In this document: positions 9,194-17,782 of the stretch, in pieces | Numbering within the stretch: position 1 is the first letter of the stretch | How the letters are laid out: every line of letters begins with the position of its first letter | Origin: Massilia brevitalea | GTDB taxonomy: Bacteria > Pseudomonadota > Gammaproteobacteria > Burkholderiales > Burkholderiaceae_D | Direction: 5' to 3' | DNA length: 64,000 nt | Assembly: GCF_030711405.1 (NCBI RefSeq) | Contig: NZ_JAULSI010000018.1 | Location: forward strand, 49,769-113,768 | The notes under the pieces: generated by a model | Databases searched by the model: none | Told to the model about the DNA's origin: nothing | Seen by the model: the letters and a program-made list of their open reading frames with translations, nothing else | Translations under genes and position numbers: made by a program

Positions 9194-11947
9194 ATGAAAA
9201 CAAATATGAAAGCAGGTGCACGCGCGGTACGCGGCCTCCTGCTCACCGGCGCCTGGACACTCGGCGGCACCCTCGCCGCCCCGGCATTCGCACAGGACGT
9301 CACCGCGGTCGACGTTGCCGCCGCCTCCCGCGACATGCCGCGCGTGGAAGTCACCGGTTCCGCCATCCGCCGCGTCGAGTCCGAGACCGCGCTGCCGGTG
9401 CAGGTGATCTCGCGCGAAGAGATCGAGAAGACCGGCATCACCACCGCCGCCGAACTGCTGGGCCGCGTGTCCGCCAACGTCAACGGCCTGACCGATGGCG
9501 CCAGCATCAACGTCGGCGGCGACCAGCGCGGCTTCAACAGCGCCAACCTGCGCGGCATCGGCACCTCGTCGACCCTGGTCCTGCTGAATGGCCGGCGCAT
9601 GGCCAACTTCGCCTCGCCCGGCGACGACAGCGGCGTCGATTTGAACAACATCCCGGCCGCGGCGCTGGAACGCGTCGAGGTGCTGCTCGACGGCGCCTCG
9701 GCCCTGTACGGCACCGACGCCATCGGCGGCGTGATCAACTTCATCACCCGCAAGGATTACCAGGGCCTGGAAATCGGCGGCTACGTCGGCAAGACCGACG
9801 AAGGCGGCGCCGGCAAGCGCACGCTGAGCATCAGCGCCGGCACCGGCTCGCTCGACGCCGACGGCTACAACGTGTTCGCGGTGGCCGACTTCCAGCGCAC
9901 GAATTCCCTGAACACCTCGCAGCGCTCGTTCATTCCGAACCTGCGCGTCGAGGAACGCCTCGGCCACCTGCTGTCGGGCTACACCAGCCCGGCCAACATC
10001 CGCCTGACCTCGAACCAGCGCGACCGCCTGCAGGAACTCGGCTTCACCATCAACGGCCAGCCGATCACGAACCGCCTGATCAACCTGTCGGTGCCGGACT
10101 GCGCCCCGCCGGCCAACGTGTATCTACCGGCCGGTACCGGCGGCGTGGATGCCTGCACCTATAACTACATGGGCGACACCGAGCTGTATCCGAAGTCGGA
10201 AAAGGCGAGTTTGCTCAGCCGCGGCGTGGTGAAATTGGGCGGCGGCCACCAGGCCTATGCCGAGGTGGCGCTGAGCCGCGCCAAGACCTGGTACACCGGC
10301 TCGGCCGCGCGCGTGACCGGCTACATCGACTACAGCCGCGTGCCGCAACTGGCCGGCACCGGCCTCGACGAACTCGACGACGATTACCCGGGCGAACTCG
10401 AACTGCGCATGCGCCTGAACGAGGCCGGCCAGCGCACCAGCGAACTGACCAGCGAAGGCGTGCGCTTTGTGCTTGGCGCCACCGGCACCGTGGCCGGCTG
10501 GGACTACGACGCCGCCTTCAACCACAGCGTGAATACCGTCAAGGACAAGGATACCCACGGCTACGTTCTGTATAACGAGCTGCTGGAAGGGATCTACGAC
10601 GGCCGCATCAACCCCTTCGGCTCGTCGAGCGCCGAAGGCCAGGCCCTGATCGACAGCATCCAGGTGAACGACGTGGTGCGCCGCGCGCGCGGCACGCTGG
10701 ACTCGGTCGACTTCAAGTTCTCGCGCGCCCTCTCGAAGATGGACGGCGGCGACCTGGCAATGGCCATCGGCGGCGAAGCGCGGCGCGAACGGAATCGCTT
10801 CACGCCGTCCGAACTGCTCCTGAGCGACAACATCAACAACGATGCGGCGCCCGAAGGCGGACGCGCCACCAGCGACAGCCGCCAGGTCGCGGCGCTGTAC
10901 GGCGAGCTGCTGGTGCCGTTTGCCAGGCAGTGGGAAGCCCAGCTGTCGGCACGCTACGACCACTACGAGCAGGTCGGCGGCGCGGCCAGCCCGAAGATCG
11001 GCCTCTCTTACCGCCCGCAAGCCGGCGTGCTGCTGCGCGCGTCGGCCGGCCGCGGCTTCCGCGCACCGACCATGACCGAGCTGCACCGCCCGACCGTCTA
11101 CAGCGCCACCGCCACCCTGCCCGACCCCGTGTACTGCGCCACGGTCGACAACAATTATTCGGACTGCGCCGACAACTGGGACACGCGCCGCTACAGCAAC
11201 GAGAACCTGAAGCCCGAGCGCAGCCGCCAGTTCTCGCTGGGCGCCGTGGCGGCCCTCGGCAGCCACGTGAACGCCTCGCTCGACTACTGGAACATCAAGC
11301 GCACCGACTTGATCAGCGAGATCGGCGACGACATCATCCTGGGTAACCTGGCGAAATACGGCGACCTGGTCTACCGCGACGAGGACGGCCTGATCGACTA
11401 CATCGAGCTGCGCAAGGAAAACCGCGGCGCCCAGCTGGCGCGCGGCCTCGACCTGGCGGTGACGGTGCGCGGCGTGAACACGCCCTACGGCCACTTCGGC
11501 GGGCGCCTGAACGGCACCTATGTGCTGTCCTCGAAGATCCAGAATGCGCCAGGGGACGCCTTCGTCAGTAACCTGAACCGCTTCGTCACCGACGGCGTGG
11601 TCCAGCGCTGGCGCCATACCCTGAGCCTGGACTGGGACGGGGGCCCGCTGTCGGCCAACCTGCAAAACACCTGGTCGAGCGGCTACGAAGACCAGAACAC
11701 GGCGATCAACATCGACGACGGCAGCGTGGTGGCGGCGAACCGCGTAAAGTCGTATTCGCTGTGGGATTTGTCGGGCGCCTACGCGTTCGACGACAAGCTG
11801 AAGCTGCGGGTCGGCGTGCAGAATGTGTTCAACCGTGCCCCGCCCTACTCGAACCAGGCCTATTACTTCCTGTCGGGCTACGATCCGAGCTACACCGATC
11901 CGCGCGGACGGCGTTTCTATGCCAGCGTGAACTACACCTTCCGCTGA
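9194..11947 (+). CDS. TonB-dependent outer-membrane receptor
   Basis: A 917-residue outer-membrane beta-barrel receptor for energised import of a large or scarce nutrient. A signal peptide covers about residues 1-33, ending APAFA. The plug domain follows: LPVQVISREEIEKTG, the segment LRGIGTSSTLVLLNGRR, then VEVLLDGASALYGTDAIGG and NFITR. The C terminus shows typical barrel strands (FYASVNYTFR). ATG 9194 was chosen because AAGGAAAA precedes it and it begins the signal peptide; the open frame extends further upstream without meaning. A strong terminator follows, then a peptide/nickel-type ABC importer, suggesting a shared substrate. Confidence 0.93.
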   Translation: MKTNMKAGARAVRGLLLTGAWTLGGTLAAPAFAQDVTAVDVAAASRDMPRVEVTGSAIRRVESETALPVQVISREEIEKTGITTAAELLGRVSANVNGLTDGASINVGGDQRGFNSANLRGIGTSSTLVLLNGRRMANFASPGDDSGVDLNNIPAAALERVEVLLDGASALYGTDAIGGVINFITRKDYQGLEIGGYVGKTDEGGAGKRTLSISAGTGSLDADGYNVFAVADFQRTNSLNTSQRSFIPNLRVEERLGHLLSGYTSPANIRLTSNQRDRLQELGFTINGQPITNRLINLSVPDCAPPANVYLPAGTGGVDACTYNYMGDTELYPKSEKASLLSRGVVKLGGGHQAYAEVALSRAKTWYTGSAARVTGYIDYSRVPQLAGTGLDELDDDYPGELELRMRLNEAGQRTSELTSEGVRFVLGATGTVAGWDYDAAFNHSVNTVKDKDTHGYVLYNELLEGIYDGRINPFGSSSAEGQALIDSIQVNDVVRRARGTLDSVDFKFSRALSKMDGGDLAMAIGGEARRERNRFTPSELLLSDNINNDAAPEGGRATSDSRQVAALYGELLVPFARQWEAQLSARYDHYEQVGGAASPKIGLSYRPQAGVLLRASAGRGFRAPTMTELHRPTVYSATATLPDPVYCATVDNNYSDCADNWDTRRYSNENLKPERSRQFSLGAVAALGSHVNASLDYWNIKRTDLISEIGDDIILGNLAKYGDLVYRDEDGLIDYIELRKENRGAQLARGLDLAVTVRGVNTPYGHFGGRLNGTYVLSSKIQNAPGDAFVSNLNRFVTDGVVQRWRHTLSLDWDGGPLSANLQNTWSSGYEDQNTAINIDDGSVVAANRVKSYSLWDLSGAYAFDDKLKLRVGVQNVFNRAPPYSNQAYYFLSGYDPSYTDPRGRRFYASVNYTFR

Positions 11948-11960
11948 TACAGCGGTCGTT

Positions 11961-11995
11961 AAAAAACCGGCGCCGCTTGGCGCCGGTTTTTTTTT
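11961..11995 (+). terminator. Intrinsic terminator after the TonB receptor gene
   Basis: Stem CCGGCGCC / GGCGCCGG with loop GCTT, preceded by an A tract and followed by nine T residues. It lies 14 bases after the receptor stop. The A and T tracts would extend the stem. Confidence 0.92.
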
Positions 11996-12112
11996 GCTCT
12001 TCACGGATTGCCTGCACCGCCGCCATGGCAGGTGGTCGAATCGCTTGCCGTTATAATCACGGCCTTTCGTCGCGGCCCTGGCAGGCGAGCGTCCTAACAC
12101 GGTTTTCCTGAC

Positions 12113-13714
12113 ATGAGTCGATCAAGCGAAGTATCCCGCCGGCGCCGCAGCGTGCTGGCGGCCACGGTCACGGCGGCCTCGCTCCTGCCCTGGCGCGGCG
12201 CCACGGCGGGCGACCGCGCCGGCCCGCACGCGCATGCGTTCACCGCCGCCGGCAAGGACATGTTGACCGTGGTCGGCCCCTGGGAAATGACCGGGCTCGA
12301 TCCTTCGCGCGCCGGCTACATGTTCCAGCGCATGGAGGTGGTGGAGAACCTGCTCGACGTCAGCAACCGCGGCCGCCTGCAGCCGCGCCTGGCCACCTCG
12401 TGGCAGGTGTCCGATGATGGCCTGAACTGGCGCTTCCGCCTGCGCGGCAACCGCCGCTTCCACGACGGCAGCGAGATCACGCCGGAGAACGTGCTGATGT
12501 GCCTGCGCCGCGCCCATGCCCGTCCCGGCGTGCTGCGCCTGGCCGACATCCGCGCCATCTCCGCCGAAGGCGGCGACATCGCGATCGCGCTGAACCGGCC
12601 GTTCGCGCCGCTGCCCTACCTGCTCACGCACTTCTCGGTGCAGATCCTGGCGCCGGCCTCGTTCGACGCCAAAGGCAACGTGGTGCGCATCGTCGGCAGC
12701 GGGCCGTTCAGGATCGTCTCGATCTCGATGCCGCAGCAGTTCGACGTCGAGCGCTTCGACGGCTACGGCGGCCTGGCGGTGCCGGGCCAGGTGCGGCGCG
12801 CGCGCTACATCAGCGTGGCGCGCGCCGAGACGCGTACCCTGCTGGTGCAGAGCGGCCAGGCCGAACTGGCGTTCTCGCTCGACCCGCCCAGCATCCGCGC
12901 GCTGCGCACCAGCCCGAAAGCGGTACTCGTCACGCAGATGCTGCCGCGTACCACCTTCCTGAAGCTGAATAGCGGCCATCCCTTGCTGGCCGACGTGCGC
13001 GTGCGGCGCGCCATCTCGCTGTGCGTCGAGCGCCAGGGCATCGCGCGCGCCCTCCTGCGCGACGCGGACCTCGGCGCATCGCAGCTGTTCCCGCCCTCGA
13101 TGAGCGGCTGGCACGACCCGGCGCTGGCGCCGCTGCGCACCGACCCGGCGGCGGCGCGGCGCCTGCTGGCCGACGCCGGCTGGCTGCCTGGCCCGGACGG
13201 CATCCGCTATAAAAATGGCCAGCGCCTGGCGCTGAGTCTCACCACTTTCGTCGACCGCCCGGAGCTGCCGCTGATCGCCGCCGCGCTGCAGGAAGAAATG
13301 CGCCAGATCGGCATCGCCGTGCGCGTCGTCATCGGCAACTCCAGCGACATCCCGGCCAGCCACCGCAGCGGCAACCTGCAACTGGGCCTGGTGGCGCGCA
13401 ACTTCGGCAATCTGCCGGACCCGGTGGCCACCCTGCTGCAGGACTTCGGTGTCGAAGGCGGCGACTGGGGCGCGATGGGCTGGCGCAACGCCGAAGTACC
13501 AGCCACGCTGGCGCGCCTGGCGGCGGCCACCCGGCCTGACCCGGCGCCGGACGCCGCTGCGCGCGCCCGGGTCGCAGCGGTGCTGCAGGCCGAGCTGCCG
13601 ATGATTCCCGTGGTCTGGTACCGGCAAGTGTGCGCGGCCAGCCGCCGCATCGCCGGCGTCAGCATCGACCCCTTCGAGCGCAGCTACAGGATCTCGCAAT
13701 TGCAATGGACATGA
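12113..13714 (+). CDS. Extracellular solute-binding protein of a peptide/nickel ABC importer (SBP family 5)
   Basis: A 533-residue family 5 solute-binding protein, the periplasmic receptor of a Dpp/Opp/Nik-type importer. The N terminus SRRRRSVLAATVTAASLL looks like a Tat-type or twin-arginine-like signal, cleaved near residue 30. The stretch LATSWQVSDDGLNWRFRLR and FHDGSEITPENV is diagnostic for the family. Its stop overlaps the first permease gene, and four genes in all form one operon. Ligand class (peptide, nickel or a metal-chelator complex) cannot be read from sequence. Confidence 0.9.
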   Translation: MSRSSEVSRRRRSVLAATVTAASLLPWRGATAGDRAGPHAHAFTAAGKDMLTVVGPWEMTGLDPSRAGYMFQRMEVVENLLDVSNRGRLQPRLATSWQVSDDGLNWRFRLRGNRRFHDGSEITPENVLMCLRRAHARPGVLRLADIRAISAEGGDIAIALNRPFAPLPYLLTHFSVQILAPASFDAKGNVVRIVGSGPFRIVSISMPQQFDVERFDGYGGLAVPGQVRRARYISVARAETRTLLVQSGQAELAFSLDPPSIRALRTSPKAVLVTQMLPRTTFLKLNSGHPLLADVRVRRAISLCVERQGIARALLRDADLGASQLFPPSMSGWHDPALAPLRTDPAAARRLLADAGWLPGPDGIRYKNGQRLALSLTTFVDRPELPLIAAALQEEMRQIGIAVRVVIGNSSDIPASHRSGNLQLGLVARNFGNLPDPVATLLQDFGVEGGDWGAMGWRNAEVPATLARLAAATRPDPAPDAAARARVAAVLQAELPMIPVVWYRQVCAASRRIAGVSIDPFERSYRISQLQWT

Positions 13715-14676
13715 CAATCTTCCCGGCACAGGCGTGGCGCCGCATTGCGCCCGCGCTGGCCCACCGCCTGCTGCAGGCCGTACTGGTGGCGCTGCTGGTC
13801 GGCACCCTGTGCTTCTTCATGACGCGCATGCTGCCGGGCGACATGGCCTACCGCGTCGCGGCCGGCCGCTACGGCTACGACATGGTGACCACCGCCGCCG
13901 CCGAGGCGGTGCGCCTGGAGCTGGGCCTGGACCGGCCCTGGCCGGCGGCCCTCGTCGAATGGTGGGGCCGCCTGCTGCAGTTCGACCTCGGCGTATCGCA
14001 GGTGACGGCGCAGCCGGTGGCGATGGAAATCGCCTGGCAGCTGGGGCCGACCGTGCGCCTGTCGCTGATGGCCATGAGCCTGTCGCTGCTGATCGGCCCG
14101 ACGCTCGGCGTGCTGGCCGGTCTCAAGCCCGGCGGTTTCCTCGACCGCTTGACGCTGGCCGTGTCGACCGTGCTGCGCGCCCTGCCTTCCTTTTTGCTTG
14201 GCCTGGTGCTGGTGCTGCTGTTCTCGGTAAAGCTGGGCGTCCTGCCGGCCGCCGGGCACGACGACCATGGCAGCATCATGCTGCCGGCGCTCACCCTCGC
14301 ATTGGGCATGGCCGCCGTCTCCTGCCGCGTGGCGCGCGACGCCATGGTGCAGGTGCGCGGCTCGGCCTACTTCGCTTTTGCCCTGACCAAGGGCCTGAGC
14401 CTGCGCCAGGCGCTGCTGCGCCATGGGCTGCGGAATGTGGCCGCGCCGGTCGTCGCCTACCTCGGCGTGCAGCTGGTGTACCTGGTCGAAGGTGTGGTGC
14501 TGGTCGAGACCATCTTCGCCTGGCCCGGCATCGGCCACGCGCTGGTGCACGCCATCTTCGGGCGCGACGTGCCGATGATCCAGGGCACCGCTCTGGTGCT
14601 CGGCCTGATGTTCGTCCTCTTCAACGCACTGGTCGACGCGGCCTGTGCCTTCATCGACCCGCGCCGCCGGCCCTGA
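13705..14676 (+). CDS. ABC importer permease, DppB-like
   Basis: A 323-residue inner-membrane permease of the DppB/OppB/NikB class, with about six transmembrane segments. TRMLPGD near residue 45 and the EAA-type loop (ALTKGLSLRQALLRHGLRN) near residues 225-245 mark the family. Two starts are possible: ATG 13705 (overlapping the binding-protein stop by 10 bases) or ATG 13711 (the common ATGA four-base overlap). The spacing from the AGGA at 13688 favours 13705. It pairs with the DppC-like protein immediately downstream. Confidence 0.9.
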   Translation: MDMTIFPAQAWRRIAPALAHRLLQAVLVALLVGTLCFFMTRMLPGDMAYRVAAGRYGYDMVTTAAAEAVRLELGLDRPWPAALVEWWGRLLQFDLGVSQVTAQPVAMEIAWQLGPTVRLSLMAMSLSLLIGPTLGVLAGLKPGGFLDRLTLAVSTVLRALPSFLLGLVLVLLFSVKLGVLPAAGHDDHGSIMLPALTLALGMAAVSCRVARDAMVQVRGSAYFAFALTKGLSLRQALLRHGLRNVAAPVVAYLGVQLVYLVEGVVLVETIFAWPGIGHALVHAIFGRDVPMIQGTALVLGLMFVLFNALVDAACAFIDPRRRP

Positions 14677-14678
14677 CC

Positions 14679-15518
14679 ATGAGCATGCATTCGCTTTCTT
14701 CCGACGACTTCATCGATACCGCGCCGCAGCCCCGCCTGGGCCGCGCACAGCTGGCCGGCATCGCACTGCTGGCGGCCATCGGCGCCTTTGCCCTGTTCGG
14801 CCCCTGGCTGGTCGGCATCGACCCGGCCGCCCAGCAGCTCGATCGTTATCTGGAAGCGCCCAGCCTGGCGCACCCGCTTGGCTTCGACCAGCTCGGACGC
14901 AGCGCGCTGGCGCGGCTCGCGCATGCGGCGCAATTGTCGCTGGCGCTGGCCCTGGTCAGCGTGCTGTCGGCGGCGATTCCCGGCACCCTGGTCGGCCTGC
15001 TCGCGGCCTGGCGCGGCGGCTGGCTGGAGCGCGTGCTGGCGGCAGTGGCCGATGCCGTGCTGGCCCTGCCCGGCCTGCTGCTGGTGCTGCTGCTCGCCGC
15101 CTTTGCGCCGGGCGGCTTCTGGCCGCTGTACGTCGGTATTGCGCTGGCCTTGTGGGTCGAATACTTCCGCGTGGTGCGCGCCGCCACGCGCATCCTGATG
15201 GCCAGCCCGCACGTGGAAGCGGCGCGCCTGCTCGGCTTCGGCCCGCTGCACATCGTGCGCCGCCACTTGCTGCCGGAACTGCTGCCGCGCCTGTTCACGC
15301 TGATGCGCTTCGGCTTTGCCGGCGCGGTGCTGGCGATGTCGGCCCTCGGTTTCGTCGGGGTCGGCCTGCAGCCGCCCACGCCGGAACTGGGCGTGATGAT
15401 GATCGAGCTGCTGCCCTACTACGGCGAGGCGCCCTGGCTGGTCGGCGCCCCGGTGCTGACCCTGTTCCTGACGCTGCTCGGGCTGTTGCTGCTGTCGCCG
15501 GAAAAGGAGACGGCATGA
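14679..15518 (+). CDS. ABC importer permease, DppC-like
   Basis: A 279-residue inner-membrane permease of the DppC/OppC/NikC class. One N-terminal transmembrane segment (about 24-45) is followed by HPLGFDQLGRS, the family's characteristic post-helix motif, then five more hydrophobic segments and an EAA loop, EAARLLGFGPLHIVRRHLLP. It starts two bases after the first permease stop and overlaps the ATPase start by four bases. It should form the membrane channel with the DppB-like subunit. Confidence 0.92.
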   Translation: MSMHSLSSDDFIDTAPQPRLGRAQLAGIALLAAIGAFALFGPWLVGIDPAAQQLDRYLEAPSLAHPLGFDQLGRSALARLAHAAQLSLALALVSVLSAAIPGTLVGLLAAWRGGWLERVLAAVADAVLALPGLLLVLLLAAFAPGGFWPLYVGIALALWVEYFRVVRAATRILMASPHVEAARLLGFGPLHIVRRHLLPELLPRLFTLMRFGFAGAVLAMSALGFVGVGLQPPTPELGVMMIELLPYYGEAPWLVGAPVLTLFLTLLGLLLLSPEKETA

Positions 15519-16951
15519 ATGCGCGTTCGACGATTCCCGCGTTGGCGGTCGAGAACCTGGCCGTGCTGCACGGCGAGCAGGCGCTGGTAAGCGGCGTGTC
15601 GTTGGCGATCTCGCCCGGCGGCGTGCTGACGCTGCTGGGAGAAAGCGGTTCCGGCAAGTCGCTGCTGGCGCAGGCGATCATGGGCAACCTGCCGGCCTCA
15701 TTGCGCTGCACGGGCCGCGTGGCGATCGCGGGCGAGGTGAACGACGCTGCCGATGCGCGCAGCCGCCATGCGCTCTGGGGCCGGCGCCTGGCCCTGCTGC
15801 CGCAGGAACCCTGGCTGGCGCTGGATCCGACCATGCAGGTGCGGTCGCAGGTGGCCGAGACTTATGCCCTGGTTGGCACTCCAAGCGGCAAACGTGGCGG
15901 ATGGCGCGCGCGGTTTGCCGATGCCCGGGCGCGCGCCGACCGTGCGCTGGCTTCGCTCGGCCTGGGCGACGCCGCCCACAAATACCCGTTCATGATCTCG
16001 GGCGGCATGGCGCAGCGCGTGGCTTTCCTCGCCACGCACGCGGCCGGCGCGCCGCTGATGATCATCGACGAACCGACCAAGGGGCTCGATGCCGACCGCC
16101 GCGGCGAAGTACTGGAACTGCTGCGCGCGGCCCAGCGCAAGGGCATGAGCCTGCTGTGCATCACCCACGACATCTGGCTGGCGCGGGCGCTGGGCGGGCA
16201 ATTGGGCGTGATGCTGAAGGGCGAAGTGATCGAACAGGGCGAAGCAGCGGCCGTGCTGGCGGCGCCGCGGCAGGAATACACGAAGCGCCTGCTGGCAGCC
16301 GATCCGGCGTGCTGGACTGCGCCACAGGCGGCCGGCGCCGGCACCGGCGCGCTGGTCCGCGTCGAGGGTGTCGCCAAGGCCTTCGGCCAGCAGACCCTGT
16401 TCGCCGGCATCGATGCCGCCATCGCTCCAGGCGAGATCGTCGCGGTCAGCGGCCCCAGCGGCTCCGGCAAAACCACCTTCGGCAACATCGTGCTGGGCCT
16501 GTTGCAGCCGGATGCGGGCCGCGTGACGCGCACGCCAGGCCTGGCGCCGACCGCCTTCCAGAAGATCCAGCAGGACCCGGGCGCCGCCTTTGCGCCGCGG
16601 ATCACCCTGCGCCAGTCGCTGCGCGACCTGGTCAAGCTGCACCGCCTCGACTGGAGCGAGCTGGAAACGCTGCTCCAGCGCATGCGCCTGGCCCCTGCCC
16701 TGCTCGACCGGCTGCCGCACCAGGTGTCGGGCGGCGAACTGCAGCGCATCGCGCTGGCGCGCGTGCTGCTCATGAAACCGGCGCTGATCTTCGCCGACGA
16801 ACCGACCTCGCGCCTGGACCCGGTAACCCAGCAAGAAGTGTTCGCGCTGCTGCTGGAGCAGGTGCGCGCGAGCGGCTGCGCGCTGCTGCTGGTGACGCAC
16901 GACGCCGATATCGTGGCGCGCGTGACGGGCCGCCGCATCGCGCTCGGCTAA
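15515..16951 (+). CDS. ABC importer ATPase with two fused nucleotide-binding domains (DppD-DppF type)
   Basis: A 478-residue protein carrying both ATPases of the importer in one chain. Domain 1 (about 1-255): Walker A GESGSGKS, signature ISGGMAQR, Walker B LMIIDEPTKGLD. Domain 2 (about 275-478): Walker A GPSGSGKTT, signature VSGGELQRIALA, Walker B LIFADEPTSRLD. Most Dpp/Nik systems use two separate ATPases; fused forms are known in this family. The first domain's signature has GGMAQR rather than GGQ/E, as DppD-type domains often do. It closes the operon, 21 bases before the convergent Nudix regulator gene. Confidence 0.92.
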   Translation: MNARSTIPALAVENLAVLHGEQALVSGVSLAISPGGVLTLLGESGSGKSLLAQAIMGNLPASLRCTGRVAIAGEVNDAADARSRHALWGRRLALLPQEPWLALDPTMQVRSQVAETYALVGTPSGKRGGWRARFADARARADRALASLGLGDAAHKYPFMISGGMAQRVAFLATHAAGAPLMIIDEPTKGLDADRRGEVLELLRAAQRKGMSLLCITHDIWLARALGGQLGVMLKGEVIEQGEAAAVLAAPRQEYTKRLLAADPACWTAPQAAGAGTGALVRVEGVAKAFGQQTLFAGIDAAIAPGEIVAVSGPSGSGKTTFGNIVLGLLQPDAGRVTRTPGLAPTAFQKIQQDPGAAFAPRITLRQSLRDLVKLHRLDWSELETLLQRMRLAPALLDRLPHQVSGGELQRIALARVLLMKPALIFADEPTSRLDPVTQQEVFALLLEQVRASGCALLLVTHDADIVARVTGRRIALG

Positions 16952-16964
16952 TATCCACTTTTCG

Positions 16965-16988
16965 GAAGCGGACTAGATCGTCCGCTTC
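16965..16988. terminator. Hairpin between convergent genes
   Basis: Inverted repeat GAAGCGGAC / GTCCGCTTC with loop TAGATC, located just after the ABC ATPase gene and overlapping the last codons of the Nudix regulator. There is no T tract on either side, so a terminator role is only a suggestion. Confidence 0.4.
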
Positions 16989-17641
16989 AGCTCCTGCAGT
17001 CCACTCCCCTTGCGCCGGTACAGGTCCGGCGCGCGGTGCTGCCCGCCCTTGCGCCGCTCGCCGGTCGCTTCGATCATGTCCTCGTCCAGCACCTTCTTGC
17101 GGAAGGCCGCGATGTTGGTGGTCGAATCCGTCACCTGCTCGTACACGGCGTGCAGCTCCGGGATCGTGAACGCGTCCGGCAACAGGAAGGTCAGCAGCGA
17201 GGAATAGGTCGACTTGTTGCGCAGGCGCCGGATGGCCAGGTCGGCAATTGCATTGTGATCGAACGGCAGCGCGGGAATCGCGTCCACCGGCACGAACTGC
17301 AGGCCTTCGACCGGGGTGTCATCGAGCACGGTTTCGGGCACCAGCGAGTAGTAGGCCACCGACAGCGACCAGCGGCGCGGATCGCGCAGCCGGCCCGAAA
17401 ACGTGTACAGCTGCTCCAGGTAAGGCGGGTCGATGCCGAGCTTGGTGCGCACGACGCGCGTGGCCGCTGCCTGCGCATTGTCGTCCTCGTCGGTATGGAT
17501 GGCGCCGCCCGGCAGCGCCAGCGCGCCGCAGTAAGGTTCCTTGTCGTTCTGGCGCACGGCGAGCAGCAGCGAGAGCCGCCCCTGCTGGATGGTGAACAGC
17601 GCCACGTCGACCAGCGCCAGCGGACTTTCGTATTGGGTCAT
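16973..17641 (-). CDS. nrtR: NrtR-type Nudix-related transcriptional regulator
   Basis: A 222-residue protein with an N-terminal Nudix fold (about 10-140) and a C-terminal winged helix (about 145-222: TFLLPDAFTIPELHAVYE onward). In the Nudix box (about residues 46-70) the sequence RVVRTKLGI replaces the consensus REUXEEXGU, so the metal-binding glutamates are valine, threonine and lysine. This predicts a sensor rather than a hydrolase, as in NrtR repressors, which bind ADP-ribose or related NAD metabolites. ATG 17641 is preferred because the family starts near MTQYESPLA. It is divergent from the J-domain/VWA/PurA-like operon and probably controls it. Confidence 0.85.
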   Translation of the reverse strand: MTQYESPLALVDVALFTIQQGRLSLLLAVRQNDKEPYCGALALPGGAIHTDEDDNAQAAATRVVRTKLGIDPPYLEQLYTFSGRLRDPRRWSLSVAYYSLVPETVLDDTPVEGLQFVPVDAIPALPFDHNAIADLAIRRLRNKSTYSSLLTFLLPDAFTIPELHAVYEQVTDSTTNIAAFRKKVLDEDMIEATGERRKGGQHRAPDLYRRKGSGLQELKRTI

Positions 17642-17725
17642 GATCGTTATCAGCTGCAATCAACGCCAGCATCATACGATACCGCGTTGCCGTTGCAATA
17701 AAGAATGAATTCGGATCTATTAGTT

Positions 17726-17759
17726 GTTACTTGCATTTTACGATTAACGGGTCTAGGAT
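17726..17759 (+). promoter_or_regulatory. Candidate promoter with overlapping operator for the J-domain operon
   Basis: TTGCAT (17731-17736), 17 bases, then TAGGAT (17754-17759) gives a plausible sigma-70 promoter reading toward the J-domain gene. An imperfect dyad GTTAC...ATTAAC (outer ends GTTA 17726 and TAAC 17748) overlaps the -35 and spacer, a position suited to repression by the divergent NrtR-type regulator. Both are pattern matches only. Confidence 0.4.
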
Positions 17760-17782
17760 GATGGCGTCCGATGGAGGAACGC

